Shown here piece by piece: positions 55,770 to 64,000 of a DNA stretch of 64,000 nt. The notes beneath the pieces are model-generated. The model ran no database searches. It was not told where the DNA came from and saw only the letters and a program-made list of their open reading frames with translations. The stretch is from contig CP094668.1 of the NCBI GenBank assembly GCA_022836915.1, positions 6,634,001 to 6,698,000 on the forward strand. Direction: 5' to 3'. The translations under genes and the position numbers were made by a program. Source of the stretch: Paenibacillus sp. OVF10 (GTDB lineage Bacteria; Bacillota; Bacilli; Paenibacillales; Paenibacillaceae). Position 1 is the stretch's first letter, and each line of letters starts with the position of its first letter.

Positions 55770-56552
55770 TTAATGTCCTGTCTTGTCTTGGGAGGATCTT
55801 ATCATTCGAGTCATCATCTTACGCGGCAACAACCGCGGCATAAACGCGATGAATCGGTTTCGAGCACCAGGCATAATTAACGTCTTGCCACGTAAGAAGC
55901 CTCGATACCCTTCTTCGGCCACCTGTCCGGCTTCCATAATTGGGCCCTGCAACATCTTCGAGACACCCATACCCGAACGATCCACAAATCCGGTAGATGT
56001 CAGGCCTGGGCACAGTGCGGTCACCGTAACGCCCGTTCCGCTTACTTCATTCTCCAGTGCCTCGGTGAACGATAGCACATATGCCTTTGTTGCATAATAT
56101 ACCGACATCATCGGTCCAGGGAAAAAACCTACCAACGAAGCCACATTCATCACGCCGCCGTGCCCACGTTGGATCATATCCGGCAAGAATAGCTTTGTCA
56201 TGATGGTTAAAGCCTTGATATTCACGTCAATCATATTAACTTCTTGCTCCATATCCGTTTCCATAAACGTCCCGAACAGACCGAAGCCCGCATTGTTTAC
56301 AAGATAGTCAACAACAATCCCCTTTTCCTTCAGCTCATTATAAATCTCCTGTGGTACCCCAGGTGCTGCTACATCTTTGGCAATAACCGTCGCCTGAATG
56401 CCATACTTTTTCTGATACTCCTGAGCTAGATCCTGTATTTTACCCTCACTTCGTGCTACCAGCACAATATGATGTCCACCTTTGGCAAACCGATCCGCTA
56501 ACTCTTTACCGATCCCACCCGATACCCCTGTGATTAGAACTGTCTTTCTCAT
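55770..56552 (-). CDS. SDR family oxidoreductase
   Basis: A 260-residue classical short-chain dehydrogenase. The cofactor motif TGVSGGIG, the NNAG motif, catalytic Ser and Y-x3-K (SVYYATKAY) are present. An Arg in ARSEGK after the second strand suggests NADP. Its C-terminus is basic, with a PRLLPRKMMTRMI segment that may touch the membrane. A TetR-type operator (56608-56621) lies just before it. Confidence 0.9.
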   Translation of the reverse strand: MRKTVLITGVSGGIGKELADRFAKGGHHIVLVARSEGKIQDLAQEYQKKYGIQATVIAKDVAAPGVPQEIYNELKEKGIVVDYLVNNAGFGLFGTFMETDMEQEVNMIDVNIKALTIMTKLFLPDMIQRGHGGVMNVASLVGFFPGPMMSVYYATKAYVLSFTEALENEVSGTGVTVTALCPGLTSTGFVDRSGMGVSKMLQGPIMEAGQVAEEGYRGFLRGKTLIMPGARNRFIAFMPRLLPRKMMTRMIRSSQDKTGH

Positions 56553-56607
56553 ATCGTTACCTGCCTCTCTTTTCTATAAAATATGTTTCATCTGGAACAC
56601 CCATATT

Positions 56608-56621
56608 AGAACGAACATTCT
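56608..56621. promoter_or_regulatory. candidate TetR operator before the SDR gene
   Basis: AGAACGAACATTCT, an imperfect palindrome between the SDR start and the tetR stop. The same AGAACG core occurs before the second SDR gene and AACGAACATT recurs at 57238-57247 before tetR itself. Confidence 0.55.
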
Positions 56622-56640
56622 TTTAATGTAAAAAAATAGA

Positions 56641-57218
56641 CTACCTTAGTATGAAATCCGTGGATAGCATCGCTATACGAAGAAGTTTTTCCTTGGTCAT
56701 CGAAGTCTTGGCCATCCCCCTTAACCCAATGCTAACGTTATGCAGATATTCCGCCAATACCTCGGCGTTGTACTCCGTTGTGAATTCACCTTCTTGCTGT
56801 CCCCACACAATAATGTCCTTGATTAGTTTCTCCGTATTTGCAAACATCTCCGTCGACCGGTGGTTCATGTCGTCATCGCGTGCCGCCAATTCTACCGTCG
56901 AATTGACAATAAAGCAGCCTGATGCTGGAGATTCCTCTCCATGAATTAAAGAAAGAAATATAAACTGAAGTGCTTCCGTTGCCGTTTGAGAACGCTTTAC
57001 GCCTGCTGCAAGGGCTGAGCTGATTTTGTGATCATACAGATCTACTGTCTTTAGAAATAAGGTGTGTTTGTCACCAAATGTGTCATACAAACTTTTACGA
57101 TGAATTCCCATATGATTAACCAGATCCGTCATAGATGTCTTCTCATAGCCTTGTTCCCAAAAAGTCTCATCGCTTTATCCAGTACAACAGACTCTTCGAA
57201 CTCTTTGCTTCTCGCCAT
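56641..57218 (-). CDS. TetR/AcrR family regulator, frame broken
   Basis: A 192-residue regulator when repaired. The N-terminal part MARSKEFEESVVLDKAMRLF must join EKTSMTDLVNHMGIHRKSLYDTFGDK (the helix-turn-helix) through one added A in the A5 run at 57159-57163, giving AMRLFWEQGYEKTSM. The C-terminal domain resembles TetR_C regulators of oxidoreductase genes. AGGAGG lies 6 bases before the ATG at 57218. Likely repressor of the neighbouring SDR genes and itself. Confidence 0.87.
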
Positions 57219-57278
57219 TGGCTTCCTCCTGTTCAGAAAACGAACATTGAATAGCATGAGCATCATCTTAACGAGCCT

Positions 57279-58279
57279 TTAAAAGGTAACAATGACTTTG
57301 CCCTGGGAGTGACCCGTGGATACTTTAATCAATGCCTTTTCAATGTCATCAAACGTATACGTAGAATCGATCGAAGGTTTAATGTCTTCTTTTTCTACAA
57401 GAGCTGTGATTTCTTGCAATTGAACTCCACTGGAGTGCACAAATAAAAAACGATATTCATTTTGATTCTTACGCGCTAAAGAATCCAGGCGTGCACCTAC
57501 GAGACCAAACAATGCTCTTTTCCACAACGGGAATTGACTGTCCACTGCAAAGCGATAATTGGGTCCTGCCTTCAAAGAGACTAATTTGCCCTGTGGTTTC
57601 AAAATGCTCAGTTCAGCTTTGATCTCGTCCGCACCCAAAGTGTCAATGACATAATCGATATCGGACAGAATATCAGCATACTGCTCGGTCTTATAATCAA
57701 TGAATTGATCTGCTCCAATGGATAAACTACGTGCTCTGCCCCTCTCACTACCACTTGTAATAACCGTTAATCCCATGGACTTGGCAATCGGGATGGCCAT
57801 CGCACCGAATCCACCAGTTCCGCCAGGTATAAACAACTTTTTATTCGGTTCAGCTCGGAGTACATCATGCAATGCTTGATACGCGGTCAAGGCAGTAAGG
57901 GGTACCGCAGCAGCTTCGATAAAAGACAGATTTTCAGGCATCATGGATAAGGCATCCTCATGCACAGCTGCATATTCAGCAAAAGCACCAATTTTATTCA
58001 GTGGCAACCTGGTATAAACCGAATCCCCCACTTTAAAATTCAAAACATCATCACCGACGGCTTCAATGACACCCGATAATTCATTCCCTAAAGTTAGAGG
58101 TAGCTTATAGTCGGCAATCATCCGAACACTGCCATTCATATTCAAGATATCCAGCGGATTTACACCCGCAGCTTTTACTCTGACAAGGACCTCATGGCTC
58201 TGAATCTGAGGTGTCTCAATATTATTGATTTCCACTTGGATTTTTTAGAGTATTTCTGTATTTGAGCTGCTCTCATCAT
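57279..58279 (-). CDS. NADP-dependent zinc-free alcohol dehydrogenase / quinone oxidoreductase, frame broken near the N-terminus
   Basis: A 333-residue medium-chain dehydrogenase/reductase of the quinone oxidoreductase type when repaired. The GroES-like part (AAGVNPLDILNMNG, LGNELSGVIEAVG) lacks the zinc Cys set; the cofactor motif GGTGGFGAMA is present. The T6 run at 58241-58246 is one base short; with it the start MRAAQIQKYSKKIQVEINN is normal. AAAGGAAG precedes the ATG. Probably reduces quinones or enones. Confidence 0.87.
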
Positions 58280-58307
58280 TTAGCTTCTTCCTTTGCTTAT
58301 AGACTAT

Positions 58308-58400
58308 ATAAGTTGAACTAAAGATTATTTACACTGACACTACGATGACAGAACAACCTTCCAATCGCTGTTATCGTGTAAAATGATTAGTTCAACTTAT
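58308..58400. repeat. palindromic MITE/REP-like element
   Basis: Perfect 14-base terminal inverted repeats ATAAGTTGAACTAA and TTAGTTCAACTTAT enclose 65 bases that pair further (TTTACAC with GTGTAAA; GATGACAG with CTGTTATC with one wobble). The whole 93 bases can fold into a single stem. No coding potential. It lies between two minus-strand oxidoreductase genes. Confidence 0.7.
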
Positions 58401-58451
58401 GTAGGAACATGGCGCGCAATGTTCAGTTGTACGCCATGCTCCATACTTGTG

Positions 58452-59537
58452 CTAGTGTAGCCCCTCTTGCGACTTTAACTCTTCCAACGTAGGATAATCC
58501 GTGTAGCCCTTACTTCCCAATCCAAAGAATGTTGTCGGATCTGCTTCATTCAGTGGCGCACTTTGTTGAAGTCGTTCCACCAAATCTGGATTAGCTAAGG
58601 ACCATACACCTACAGGTACCACATCAGCGAGACCACGATCTATATCGACACTGAGATCATCCAACGTTCTTCCAGCCCGATTGACCAACAATGGATTTTG
58701 CCAGATCGAACGAATGTCTTGGAGTAGGTTCTCATCTCCAAGATGCATAACATGAAGGTAAGCCAAATCCAATTGAGCTAATTCTTTTACAAGGTAGCGA
58801 TACAGATCAGGACCTTGTTCGCCATCTTGAATTCCACCCAGCGGTGTCCCTGGTGAGATACGGAAGCCTGTTCGTTCTGCCCCTATTTCCTCCACGATGG
58901 CTTTGGTTACTTCAATCGCAAAGCGAGCACGATTTTCAATAGATCCGCCATACTCATCTGTGCGTGTATTCGAATTTTCTCCTAAAAATTGATTGATCAA
59001 GTATCCGTTGGCCCCATGAATCTCAACGCCATCCGCCCCTGCTTCAATCGCTGCGGCTGCTGCTTTTCGGAAATCGGCAATGGTCGTTTGAATATCCTCC
59101 TGACTCAATTCACGGGGAACGGGGATATCCTGCATCCCTGTAGCCGTAAACATTTCTACACCCGGTGCGATTGCTGATGGAGCAACCGGTTGACGATGAT
59201 GCGGGGTATTATCTGGATGTGACATGCGACCCGCATGCATTAATTGGATATATACATATCCGCCAGCTTCATGCACCGCATCCGTTACCTTTTTCCATCC
59301 TTCAATATGCTTATCGGTGTAGATGCCAGGTGACCACAAGTATCCCTGTCCATCATCGGAAGGTTGTGTTCCTTCCGTAATCAGAAGTCCCATCGTTGCA
59401 CGCTGAGCATAATAAAGTGCCGCCAACTCTCCAGGTGTACCATCTTCTTGTGCTCGACTGCGTGTCATAGGTGCCATCGCTAGTCGATGAGGCAATTCCA
59501 TGTTGCCAATCTTTGTTTTACTCCATATCTTTTCCAA
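58452..59537 (-). CDS. alkene reductase, old yellow enzyme family
   Basis: A 361-residue FMN-dependent TIM-barrel enzyme that reduces activated C=C bonds or nitro compounds (NemA/YqjM relatives). MAPMTRSRAQ at the N-terminus, the substrate pair in VEIHGANGYLINQFL (His-x2-Asn) and the FMN region GVWSLANPDLVERL are present. TTG start with GGAGAG 9 bases upstream. Fits with the SDR and quinone reductase neighbours in electrophile detoxification. Confidence 0.92.
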   Translation of the reverse strand: MEKIWSKTKIGNMELPHRLAMAPMTRSRAQEDGTPGELAALYYAQRATMGLLITEGTQPSDDGQGYLWSPGIYTDKHIEGWKKVTDAVHEAGGYVYIQLMHAGRMSHPDNTPHHRQPVAPSAIAPGVEMFTATGMQDIPVPRELSQEDIQTTIADFRKAAAAAIEAGADGVEIHGANGYLINQFLGENSNTRTDEYGGSIENRARFAIEVTKAIVEEIGAERTGFRISPGTPLGGIQDGEQGPDLYRYLVKELAQLDLAYLHVMHLGDENLLQDIRSIWQNPLLVNRAGRTLDDLSVDIDRGLADVVPVGVWSLANPDLVERLQQSAPLNEADPTTFFGLGSKGYTDYPTLEELKSQEGLH

Positions 59538-59599
59538 TGGATTGTACTCTCCTCTTCTTATTTGGGATTTTGTAAATGTATCCTCTAGATTCTGCTGTA

Positions 59600-60358
59600 T
59601 TAATTCAATTCTGAAATCACTGGGTAGATTGCACCTGTCAGTTGGAACTCATAGTTCTGGTCTACAATTCCTACGACCACTTCATTGTGATCATACAGAT
59701 CAATCATGAAGCCAGCCATTTCTTTAGCTGTATGGTATTTGGGCATATTCGCTTTGTAATCAAATCCTTCAGCATCTATTGATTTTTGTACAAATTCTGT
59801 TTCCGTGATCGCTGGTGCCAGGATCTTCGCTTTTAGTTTTGCACCTTTCAGTTCCAGTTCTTTGGCAAGACCTTCTGTGAAGGCACTAACGTAGTATTTC
59901 GATGCAGAATAAGCAACACTGCCTACAGCAATGGCATATCCAAGTGCGGATGAGACGTTAATCAATTGAGTACCTTCGACATTCGCATAATCTCGCACAT
60001 ACAATGTAGAGAGAATGGTCAAAGATTCAATGTTAACACGCAGCATGATCTCCACTTTATCCAAATTCTGTTCAGCAATGAACGAGCCTTCTCCAAGCCC
60101 GGCATTATTAATCCAAGTCTCTATTTGATATTCTTTCAAATCGTTATACAGTTCGTACGCCTCTGCGGTAACAGACAGGTCGCTTGTGTGAACGACGACA
60201 TTCACTTTAGGATCGATACCCTGAATAGTCGATTTAAGCTCTTCCAACTTATCCAATCTTCTAGCTACCAAAATCAAGTTTTTGCCACGTGCTGCAAATG
60301 CCAATGCTGTTTCATATCCAATTCCTGAACTTGCTCCTGTAATCACTGTGTATTTCAT
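59600..60358 (-). CDS. SDR family oxidoreductase
   Basis: A 252-residue short-chain dehydrogenase. TGASSGIG cofactor motif, NNAGLG, catalytic Ser (NVSSALGYA) and Y-x3-K (AYSASKYYV) are intact; RRLDK after strand two suggests NADP. Only about 60 bases separate it from the OYE gene, so they are probably co-transcribed. A strong palindrome in its promoter matches the TetR site group. Confidence 0.9.
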   Translation of the reverse strand: MKYTVITGASSGIGYETALAFAARGKNLILVARRLDKLEELKSTIQGIDPKVNVVVHTSDLSVTAEAYELYNDLKEYQIETWINNAGLGEGSFIAEQNLDKVEIMLRVNIESLTILSTLYVRDYANVEGTQLINVSSALGYAIAVGSVAYSASKYYVSAFTEGLAKELELKGAKLKAKILAPAITETEFVQKSIDAEGFDYKANMPKYHTAKEMAGFMIDLYDHNEVVVGIVDQNYEFQLTGAIYPVISELN

Positions 60359-60405
60359 CTTATTCTCTCCCTCATATTCTTTAGATTAGTGTAATTTTAG
60401 TTTCG

Positions 60406-60419
60406 AGAACGATCGTTCT
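60406..60419. promoter_or_regulatory. candidate TetR operator before the second SDR gene
   Basis: Perfect palindrome AGAACGATCGTTCT about 50 bases before the start, with a further half site AGAACGAACAGT at 60472-60483. Confidence 0.6.
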
Positions 60420-60436
60420 TTAATGTGCAAAAAAAC

Positions 60437-60450
60437 AGTTAGATCTAACT
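60437..60450. promoter_or_regulatory. palindrome of unknown regulator
   Basis: AGTTAGATCTAACT, a perfect 14-base palindrome, flanked by AACAG and CTGTT. It lies between the two AGAACG sites in the SDR promoter region and does not share their sequence, so a second regulator is possible. The rest of 60359-60747 shows no gene. Confidence 0.4.
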
Positions 60451-60747
60451 TGCTGTTAGCATATCATTTCTAGAACGAACAGTAAAGAATTATTTTATAT
60501 ATAAAAAATATGCTTGGAACATTCTTAAATGAGAATAAAATCACGCTATATAAACTATTTTTATATCATAAGTTAAGAATTCCTATACGTTTCATAAGTT
60601 CTTTCATTGAATAATCTAATGTCAGGCCGCTGGCCACAAGTATAACCATCAGGGCAATCGCATTAGGCGAACACGCCTTACCCCGGCCTCGTTTACGAAA
60701 GTGATGAATTCACATATTTTCCTTCCATCACTAAACATCAACCTTTC

Positions 60748-61260
60748 CTAGCTACGCTTATCTGAATTCGACATCATCCATGCCAGAAATTCTCCAAACG
60801 AATCGGATACCTTTTCAACCTCTTCAAATTCAGGCTCACATCCACGGACAATAGCTCCACTGTCGGTTGTTAAGTCAATGGCATAGAAGGAATATCCATC
60901 TTCCACAGACATTACGATCGGTAAGTGATGATCCCACCAGGCCGTTATCTCTGACTGCCAAATAGAATCACCCTCTGCTGCCTCCAAACTAAGCATTTCA
61001 AATTCATTCCATTGGAATGCGGTCTCCGTGCTATTGTTAAACTCAGCCTCACAAATAAACCAGGTTTGCTCATCCGGTGCAACGCATTTTTCAACTACAT
61101 TTAGAAATTCTAAGTATTCATCTGGAAGTCCTTTATATCTTGAAGTAATGCCGCTGTTTAAATGTAGCTGCGAACCGGATTTACTCATTATGTCCCAGCC
61201 CTTTTCCCCAGCCCAAGTCATAAATTCCCTAAAGAGAGTGTTTCCTTTTCCATTATTCAT
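60748..61260 (-). CDS. SMI1/KNR4 (SUKH) family protein
   Basis: A 170-residue soluble acidic protein. The C-terminal pattern LPIVMSVEDGYSFYAIDLTTDSGAIVRG and the following EPEFEEVEKVSDSFGEFLAWM match the SUKH/SMI1-KNR4 fold, common in immunity proteins of polymorphic toxin systems and in housekeeping regulators. No toxin gene is adjacent, so immunity is not supported by context. Start is uncertain: ATG at 61260 or GTG at 61275, neither with a strong ribosome site. Confidence 0.75.
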   Translation of the reverse strand: MNNGKGNTLFREFMTWAGEKGWDIMSKSGSQLHLNSGITSRYKGLPDEYLEFLNVVEKCVAPDEQTWFICEAEFNNSTETAFQWNEFEMLSLEAAEGDSIWQSEITAWWDHHLPIVMSVEDGYSFYAIDLTTDSGAIVRGCEPEFEEVEKVSDSFGEFLAWMMSNSDKRS

Positions 61261-61480
61261 TTCCAAAATGAACACCTGCCCATCAGCTTAAGAAATAGAA
61301 ACTATATCACCTATTCGGGATTTGAATGGAAAATCCCTGCTGTGGTGCTTCAAAGAGAAAGACAAAAAGACTGGAAACATGGCCCGAGAAAAGCGGCAAC
61401 CAGGTTCCAGCCTTTGGTGGTTGGGGGAAAGTTAATTTTAGTTAGGGACAGTTAATTTTAAATTGGACAGGAATTATTAG

Positions 61481-62271
61481 TTAGTTAAACATCCGCTGTC
61501 TCATCGCCTCAAATAACAGAATCGTTGCCGCCATTGCGGCGTTAAGCGACTCTGCCTGCCCCTGCATCGGGATCGTAATCGCATCATCTACCAAACGTGC
61601 CGTAGCATCCGAGATGCCTTTGCCTTCGTTACCAATGACAAGCCATACCGACTGCGTAAAATCATAACTATAACATGAATGCTCTGCCTGCAAAGAAGTA
61701 CTTACCAGCTTCACGCCCGCGGCCTTCGCTTCGGGAAGCAAGGATTCCAACTGGCCCTCCACAATGGGCAGATGAAACAATGACCCCATCGTCGAGCGAA
61801 TCGTCTTCGGGTTATATACATCAGCACAGCCAGCACCAAGTACAACCCCGCTGCTCCAGCTGCGTCCGCACTACGGATGATCGTCCCCACATTACCCGGG
61901 TCTTGCACTCCGTCCAGCACCACAACAAGCCCACGAGCTCCGGTCATTAGGCTTTCCAGTGGTTCACTGCCTTTACGCACAATTGCGAATACAGGCTGTG
62001 GTGTCATCGTATCCGTACATTTGGCGATAACCGCAGGAGATACACTAACCCACTCTACACGCTGTAGCGGGTTCTCAAGCCCGGCGAGTTCGCTAGGTAC
62101 GCCTTGCTCTCCATCGTAGACGATGCACTCCAGATCCGCTCCGACCCGCAATGCTTCCTGTACCAGATGAATGCCCTCAATAATATATTTATGTTGACGG
62201 GTACGATGCTTTTTCTCCAGCAGCTGTGCCCATTCTTTTACACGTGTATTTTGCGGTGATACAATATCCAT
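61481..62271 (-). CDS. TrmH family RNA 2'-O-methyltransferase (YsgA-like), frame broken
   Basis: A 263-residue SpoU/TrmH methyltransferase when repaired. The N-terminal SpoU substrate-binding part (KKHRTRQHKYIIEGIHLVQEAL) and motif VLDGVQDPGNVGTIIRSADAAG are followed by the knot region; motif NEGKGIS and PMQGQAESLNAAMA are intact. The C4 run at 61846-61849 is one base short; restoring it reads GVVLGAGCADVYNPKTIRS. The ATG at 62271 has AAGG 8 bases upstream. The neighbouring sspI recalls the Bacillus ysgA-sspI order. Likely methylates 23S rRNA. Confidence 0.9.
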
Positions 62272-62297
62272 CTTTCCATCCTTCCCATCTGCATCCA

Positions 62298-62960
62298 TCA
62301 CTTCGGATACGCAAGCTCCATTTTCGTCAAATGATCCTTGTGACCTACAATGATCAGCACATCTCCAGCTTCGATCCGATCCTCCGCGTAAGGCGAGATG
62401 TTCATCGAATTCCCACTGCGAATCGCCATCACGTTACAACCAAAACGTGCACGGATGTTTAATTCCATCAGGTTCTTACCGATCATTTGCTCAGAAGCTC
62501 TCATCTCCAAAATGCTGTAATCCTCAGATAACTCGATGTAATCCAGTATATTAGGCGAGGTCAGATGATGGGCTACGCGCAGTCCCATATCCCGCTCAGG
62601 ATAGATGACTTTATCTGCGCCAATCTTTTGCAGCACCTTACCATGAAGCTCATTTTGAGCTTTTACGATCAGCACCGGTACACCCATATCTTTCAATATC
62701 AAGGTTGTCAGAATACTCGCCTGTATATCTTCACCAATTGCCACAACGACAACGTCGAAATTCCGTATGCCCAGCGCACGCAGCGCTTCTTCATCTGTTG
62801 AATCTGCCGATACCGCATGGGTCACCACATTGGACATTTCCTGAGTCCGCTGCTCGTCCGCATCAATTGCCAGCACGTCGAATCCCATGCCACTCAGTGC
62901 ATTGGCAACACTTGATCCGAACCGTCCCATGCCAATTACGGCATACTGTTTCTTGGCCAT
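62298..62960 (-). CDS. potassium uptake regulatory subunit KtrA/KtrC type
   Basis: A 220-residue cytoplasmic RCK protein. The TrkA_N Rossmann motif YAVIGMGRFGSSVANAL and the ADSTDEEALRALGI loop are followed by a TrkA_C domain (IGKNLMELNIRARFGCNVMAI). It gates a KtrB/KtrD channel by binding ATP/ADP and c-di-AMP; no channel gene is nearby, which is typical of KtrC. The ATG at 62960 has GGGAGG 11 bases upstream. Its stop overlaps possible early starts of the TrmH gene. Confidence 0.92.
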   Translation of the reverse strand: MAKKQYAVIGMGRFGSSVANALSGMGFDVLAIDADEQRTQEMSNVVTHAVSADSTDEEALRALGIRNFDVVVVAIGEDIQASILTTLILKDMGVPVLIVKAQNELHGKVLQKIGADKVIYPERDMGLRVAHHLTSPNILDYIELSEDYSILEMRASEQMIGKNLMELNIRARFGCNVMAIRSGNSMNISPYAEDRIEAGDVLIIVGHKDHLTKMELAYPK

Positions 62961-63127
62961 TAGGGTCTTAACCTCCCGCTGCACTTCAGCATGACGCATC
63001 ATTACGGATACCCATGCTAACGTAAATAATCCTTCGTAGTATACCACAAAGCCCGATAAACTTGAATGCGCTCGCGCTTCCCAGGGAACAGTATTAGAGC
63101 AGCCGAATATACGAGGAGGGAATTGCG

Positions 63128-63361
63128 ATGCCCATTACATTAAGCCTGCGTGAAGCGATTGTTCATAAAGTTCATGATAAGAGTGATGATCAGCTCCGGG
63201 AGATGATTGAAGGTTCAGTAGATGGACCGGAAGCTGCATTACCTGGACTTGGCGCCATTTTCGAGATGATCTGGAAGAACACAGAACCTGCCAAGCAGGA
63301 AGAACTCATTCAAATCGCGCAGGAGCATCTGCACACCATTCCCGTTCAACCGCTTCGCTAA
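63128..63361 (+). CDS. sspI: small acid-soluble spore protein SspI
   Basis: A 77-residue minor SASP. The core LREAIVHKVHDKSDDQLREMI and LPGLGAIFEMIWKNTEP follows the SspI pattern (LPGLGVLFEVIW in Bacillus). GGAGGG precedes the ATG. Made in the forespore in relatives. Proximity to the YsgA-like gene matches Bacillus order. Confidence 0.92.
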   Translation: MPITLSLREAIVHKVHDKSDDQLREMIEGSVDGPEAALPGLGAIFEMIWKNTEPAKQEELIQIAQEHLHTIPVQPLR

Positions 63362-63472
63362 TCGAAGCATTGGAGGGTAAGGTAACCATCAAACCGTTTG
63401 TTCTGTCTGCAAAAGAAAGCTTTCCCTTATTCGGCTGGATCATACCCGCCTCTAAGTAAGGTGTATAGCAAT

Positions 63473-63502
63473 AGATCCCTCCGCCAACCGGCGGAGGGAT
63501 CT
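63473..63502. terminator. bidirectional terminator
   Basis: AGATCCCTCCGCC and GGCGGAGGGATCT with a 4-base loop, then TATTTTG, between sspI and the convergent prfC. Confidence 0.93.
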
Positions 63503-63588
63503 TATTTTGTACAAGCTCTATTTCATCACATGAACTTGTCGCGTTTAACTAACCCTTCAATGATTCCCGATAAATACATCGGCCTTAC

Positions 63589-64000
63589 TTAAGGCGCAGT
63601 CTCCAGGAACTTGGCTGTAGGATTTTTATCCATAGCCGTTCTCATGGCGTACTCATTTTCGAAGAGCACGACATAATTCCCTTTTTATCTTTTACAAGCG
63701 CAGAGTTAATCCGGAATTTGCTTGGGTCCAGATTCTCGTCCACGATCCAGCGAGCGAACTGATAAGGCATACGCTGCAATTGCACGTCTACCCCATATTC
63801 ACCTTTCATCCGGTATTCAAATACCTCAAACTGTAGTTGACCAATTACGCCGAGGATTGTCTCGTCGAAACTTGCCGTCTGGAACACCTGAATGGTTCCT
63901 TCCTCCGTCAACTGATCAATTCCTTTTGGTACTGTTTATGTTTCAACGCATTTTTAACGGTAACTTTAGCGAAAATCTCTGGCGAGAACGTTGGCAACTC
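63589..64000 (-). CDS. prfC: peptide chain release factor 3, C-terminal part, frame broken twice
   Basis: The window ends inside this GTPase gene, which recycles RF1/RF2 after termination. Visible is domain III: LPTFSPEIFAKVTV, ASFDETILGVIGQLQFEVFEYRM and QRMPYQFARWI, close to RF3. A CC pair at 63922-63923 and the C3 run at 63679-63681 are each one base short; restoring them gives KGIDQLTEEGTIQVF and KKGNYVVLFENEYAM, with the stop at 63589-63591. Confidence 0.9.

Noticed and set aside
60748..61275. Toxin-immunity locus
   Set aside because: The SUKH-fold protein has no adjacent large toxin or export gene, so an immunity role is not supported.
61330..61470. Possible hairpin (CTGGAA/TTCCAG) and AGTTAATTTTA repeat behind the TrmH-like gene
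   Set aside because: Short stems with long loops and a two-fold simple repeat only; not enough to call an element.
1..64000. CRISPR array, prophage, complete insertion sequence, rRNA or tRNA genes
   Set aside because: I saw no regularly spaced direct repeats, no phage structural genes, no transposase and no recognisable tRNA or rRNA in the window.

Overview
The window looks like a chromosomal segment of a Paenibacillus-type bacterium: a mid-GC, low-complexity-free Firmicutes genome with strong AGGAGG-type ribosome binding sites, frequent TTG and GTG starts, S-box and T-box leaders, and many spore genes (two alpha/beta-type SASPs, sspI, ylbJ, yunB, a YtgP/SpoVB-like flippase). I see no prophage, CRISPR array, rRNA or tRNA gene. 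The species call is inference from gene content.

Layout. 1-5.3 kb: end of a DUF2167 gene, a methionine ABC transporter (metNPQ) under a SAM riboswitch, a HEPN-like protein, and heme A synthase. 5.6-10.9 kb: thioredoxin-like protein, DUF2515, lipid II flippase-like protein, DUF456 and a HAD phosphatase. 10.9-13.3 kb: a TetR regulator divergent from a secreted or anchored SMP-30-like protein, with three matching operators and a folded leader. 13.4-17.1 kb: manganese transporter mntABCD with a candidate MntR box. 17.2-23.4 kb: two tandem class B penicillin-binding proteins and a CvpA/transglutaminase membrane protein. 23.5-31.5 kb: MFS transporter, TOPRIM protein, Sco protein, YdjM-like hydrolase, SASPs, trpS with T-box, aldose epimerase. 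31.5-42.4 kb: pepF, small Zn-ribbon and YycC-like genes, DUF2225, truncated globin, ylbJ, nadK, yutD, lipA, an M23 peptidase, yunB. 42.6-46.3 kb: pentose phosphate genes (fsa, gnd, zwf). 46.7-51.3 kb: HxlR, a decayed AraC gene, a Gfo/Idh/MocA dehydrogenase with a divergent AraC regulator, and an ECF sigma/anti-sigma pair. 51.4-55.8 kb: two tiny membrane ORFs, then DedA, two paralogous methyltransferases and a VanRS-like two-component system. 55.8-60.4 kb: a TetR-controlled oxidoreductase group. 60.7-64 kb: SMI1/KNR4 protein, TrmH-family rRNA methyltransferase, KtrA-like protein, sspI, and the end of prfC.

The most important caveat is that 22 genes carry 27 reading-frame breaks, nearly all explained by one or two bases missing from a homopolymer. 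Restoring the base recovers catalytic residues, stops and start/stop overlaps, so these are most likely sequence errors and I annotate the genes at full span. By contrast the AraC remnant at 47.1-47.7 kb keeps one frame and has true in-frame stops.

The best candidates for something new are (i) a roughly 140-base structured element present twice (24.95 kb plus strand, 44.4 kb minus strand), with conserved flanks and a long hairpin whose pairs co-vary, each copy upstream of and co-oriented with a gene; (ii) the folded leader before the SMP-30-like gene; (iii) two palindromic MITE-like elements (34.15 and 58.3 kb); and (iv) the DedA-methyltransferase-VanRS-methyltransferase cluster.
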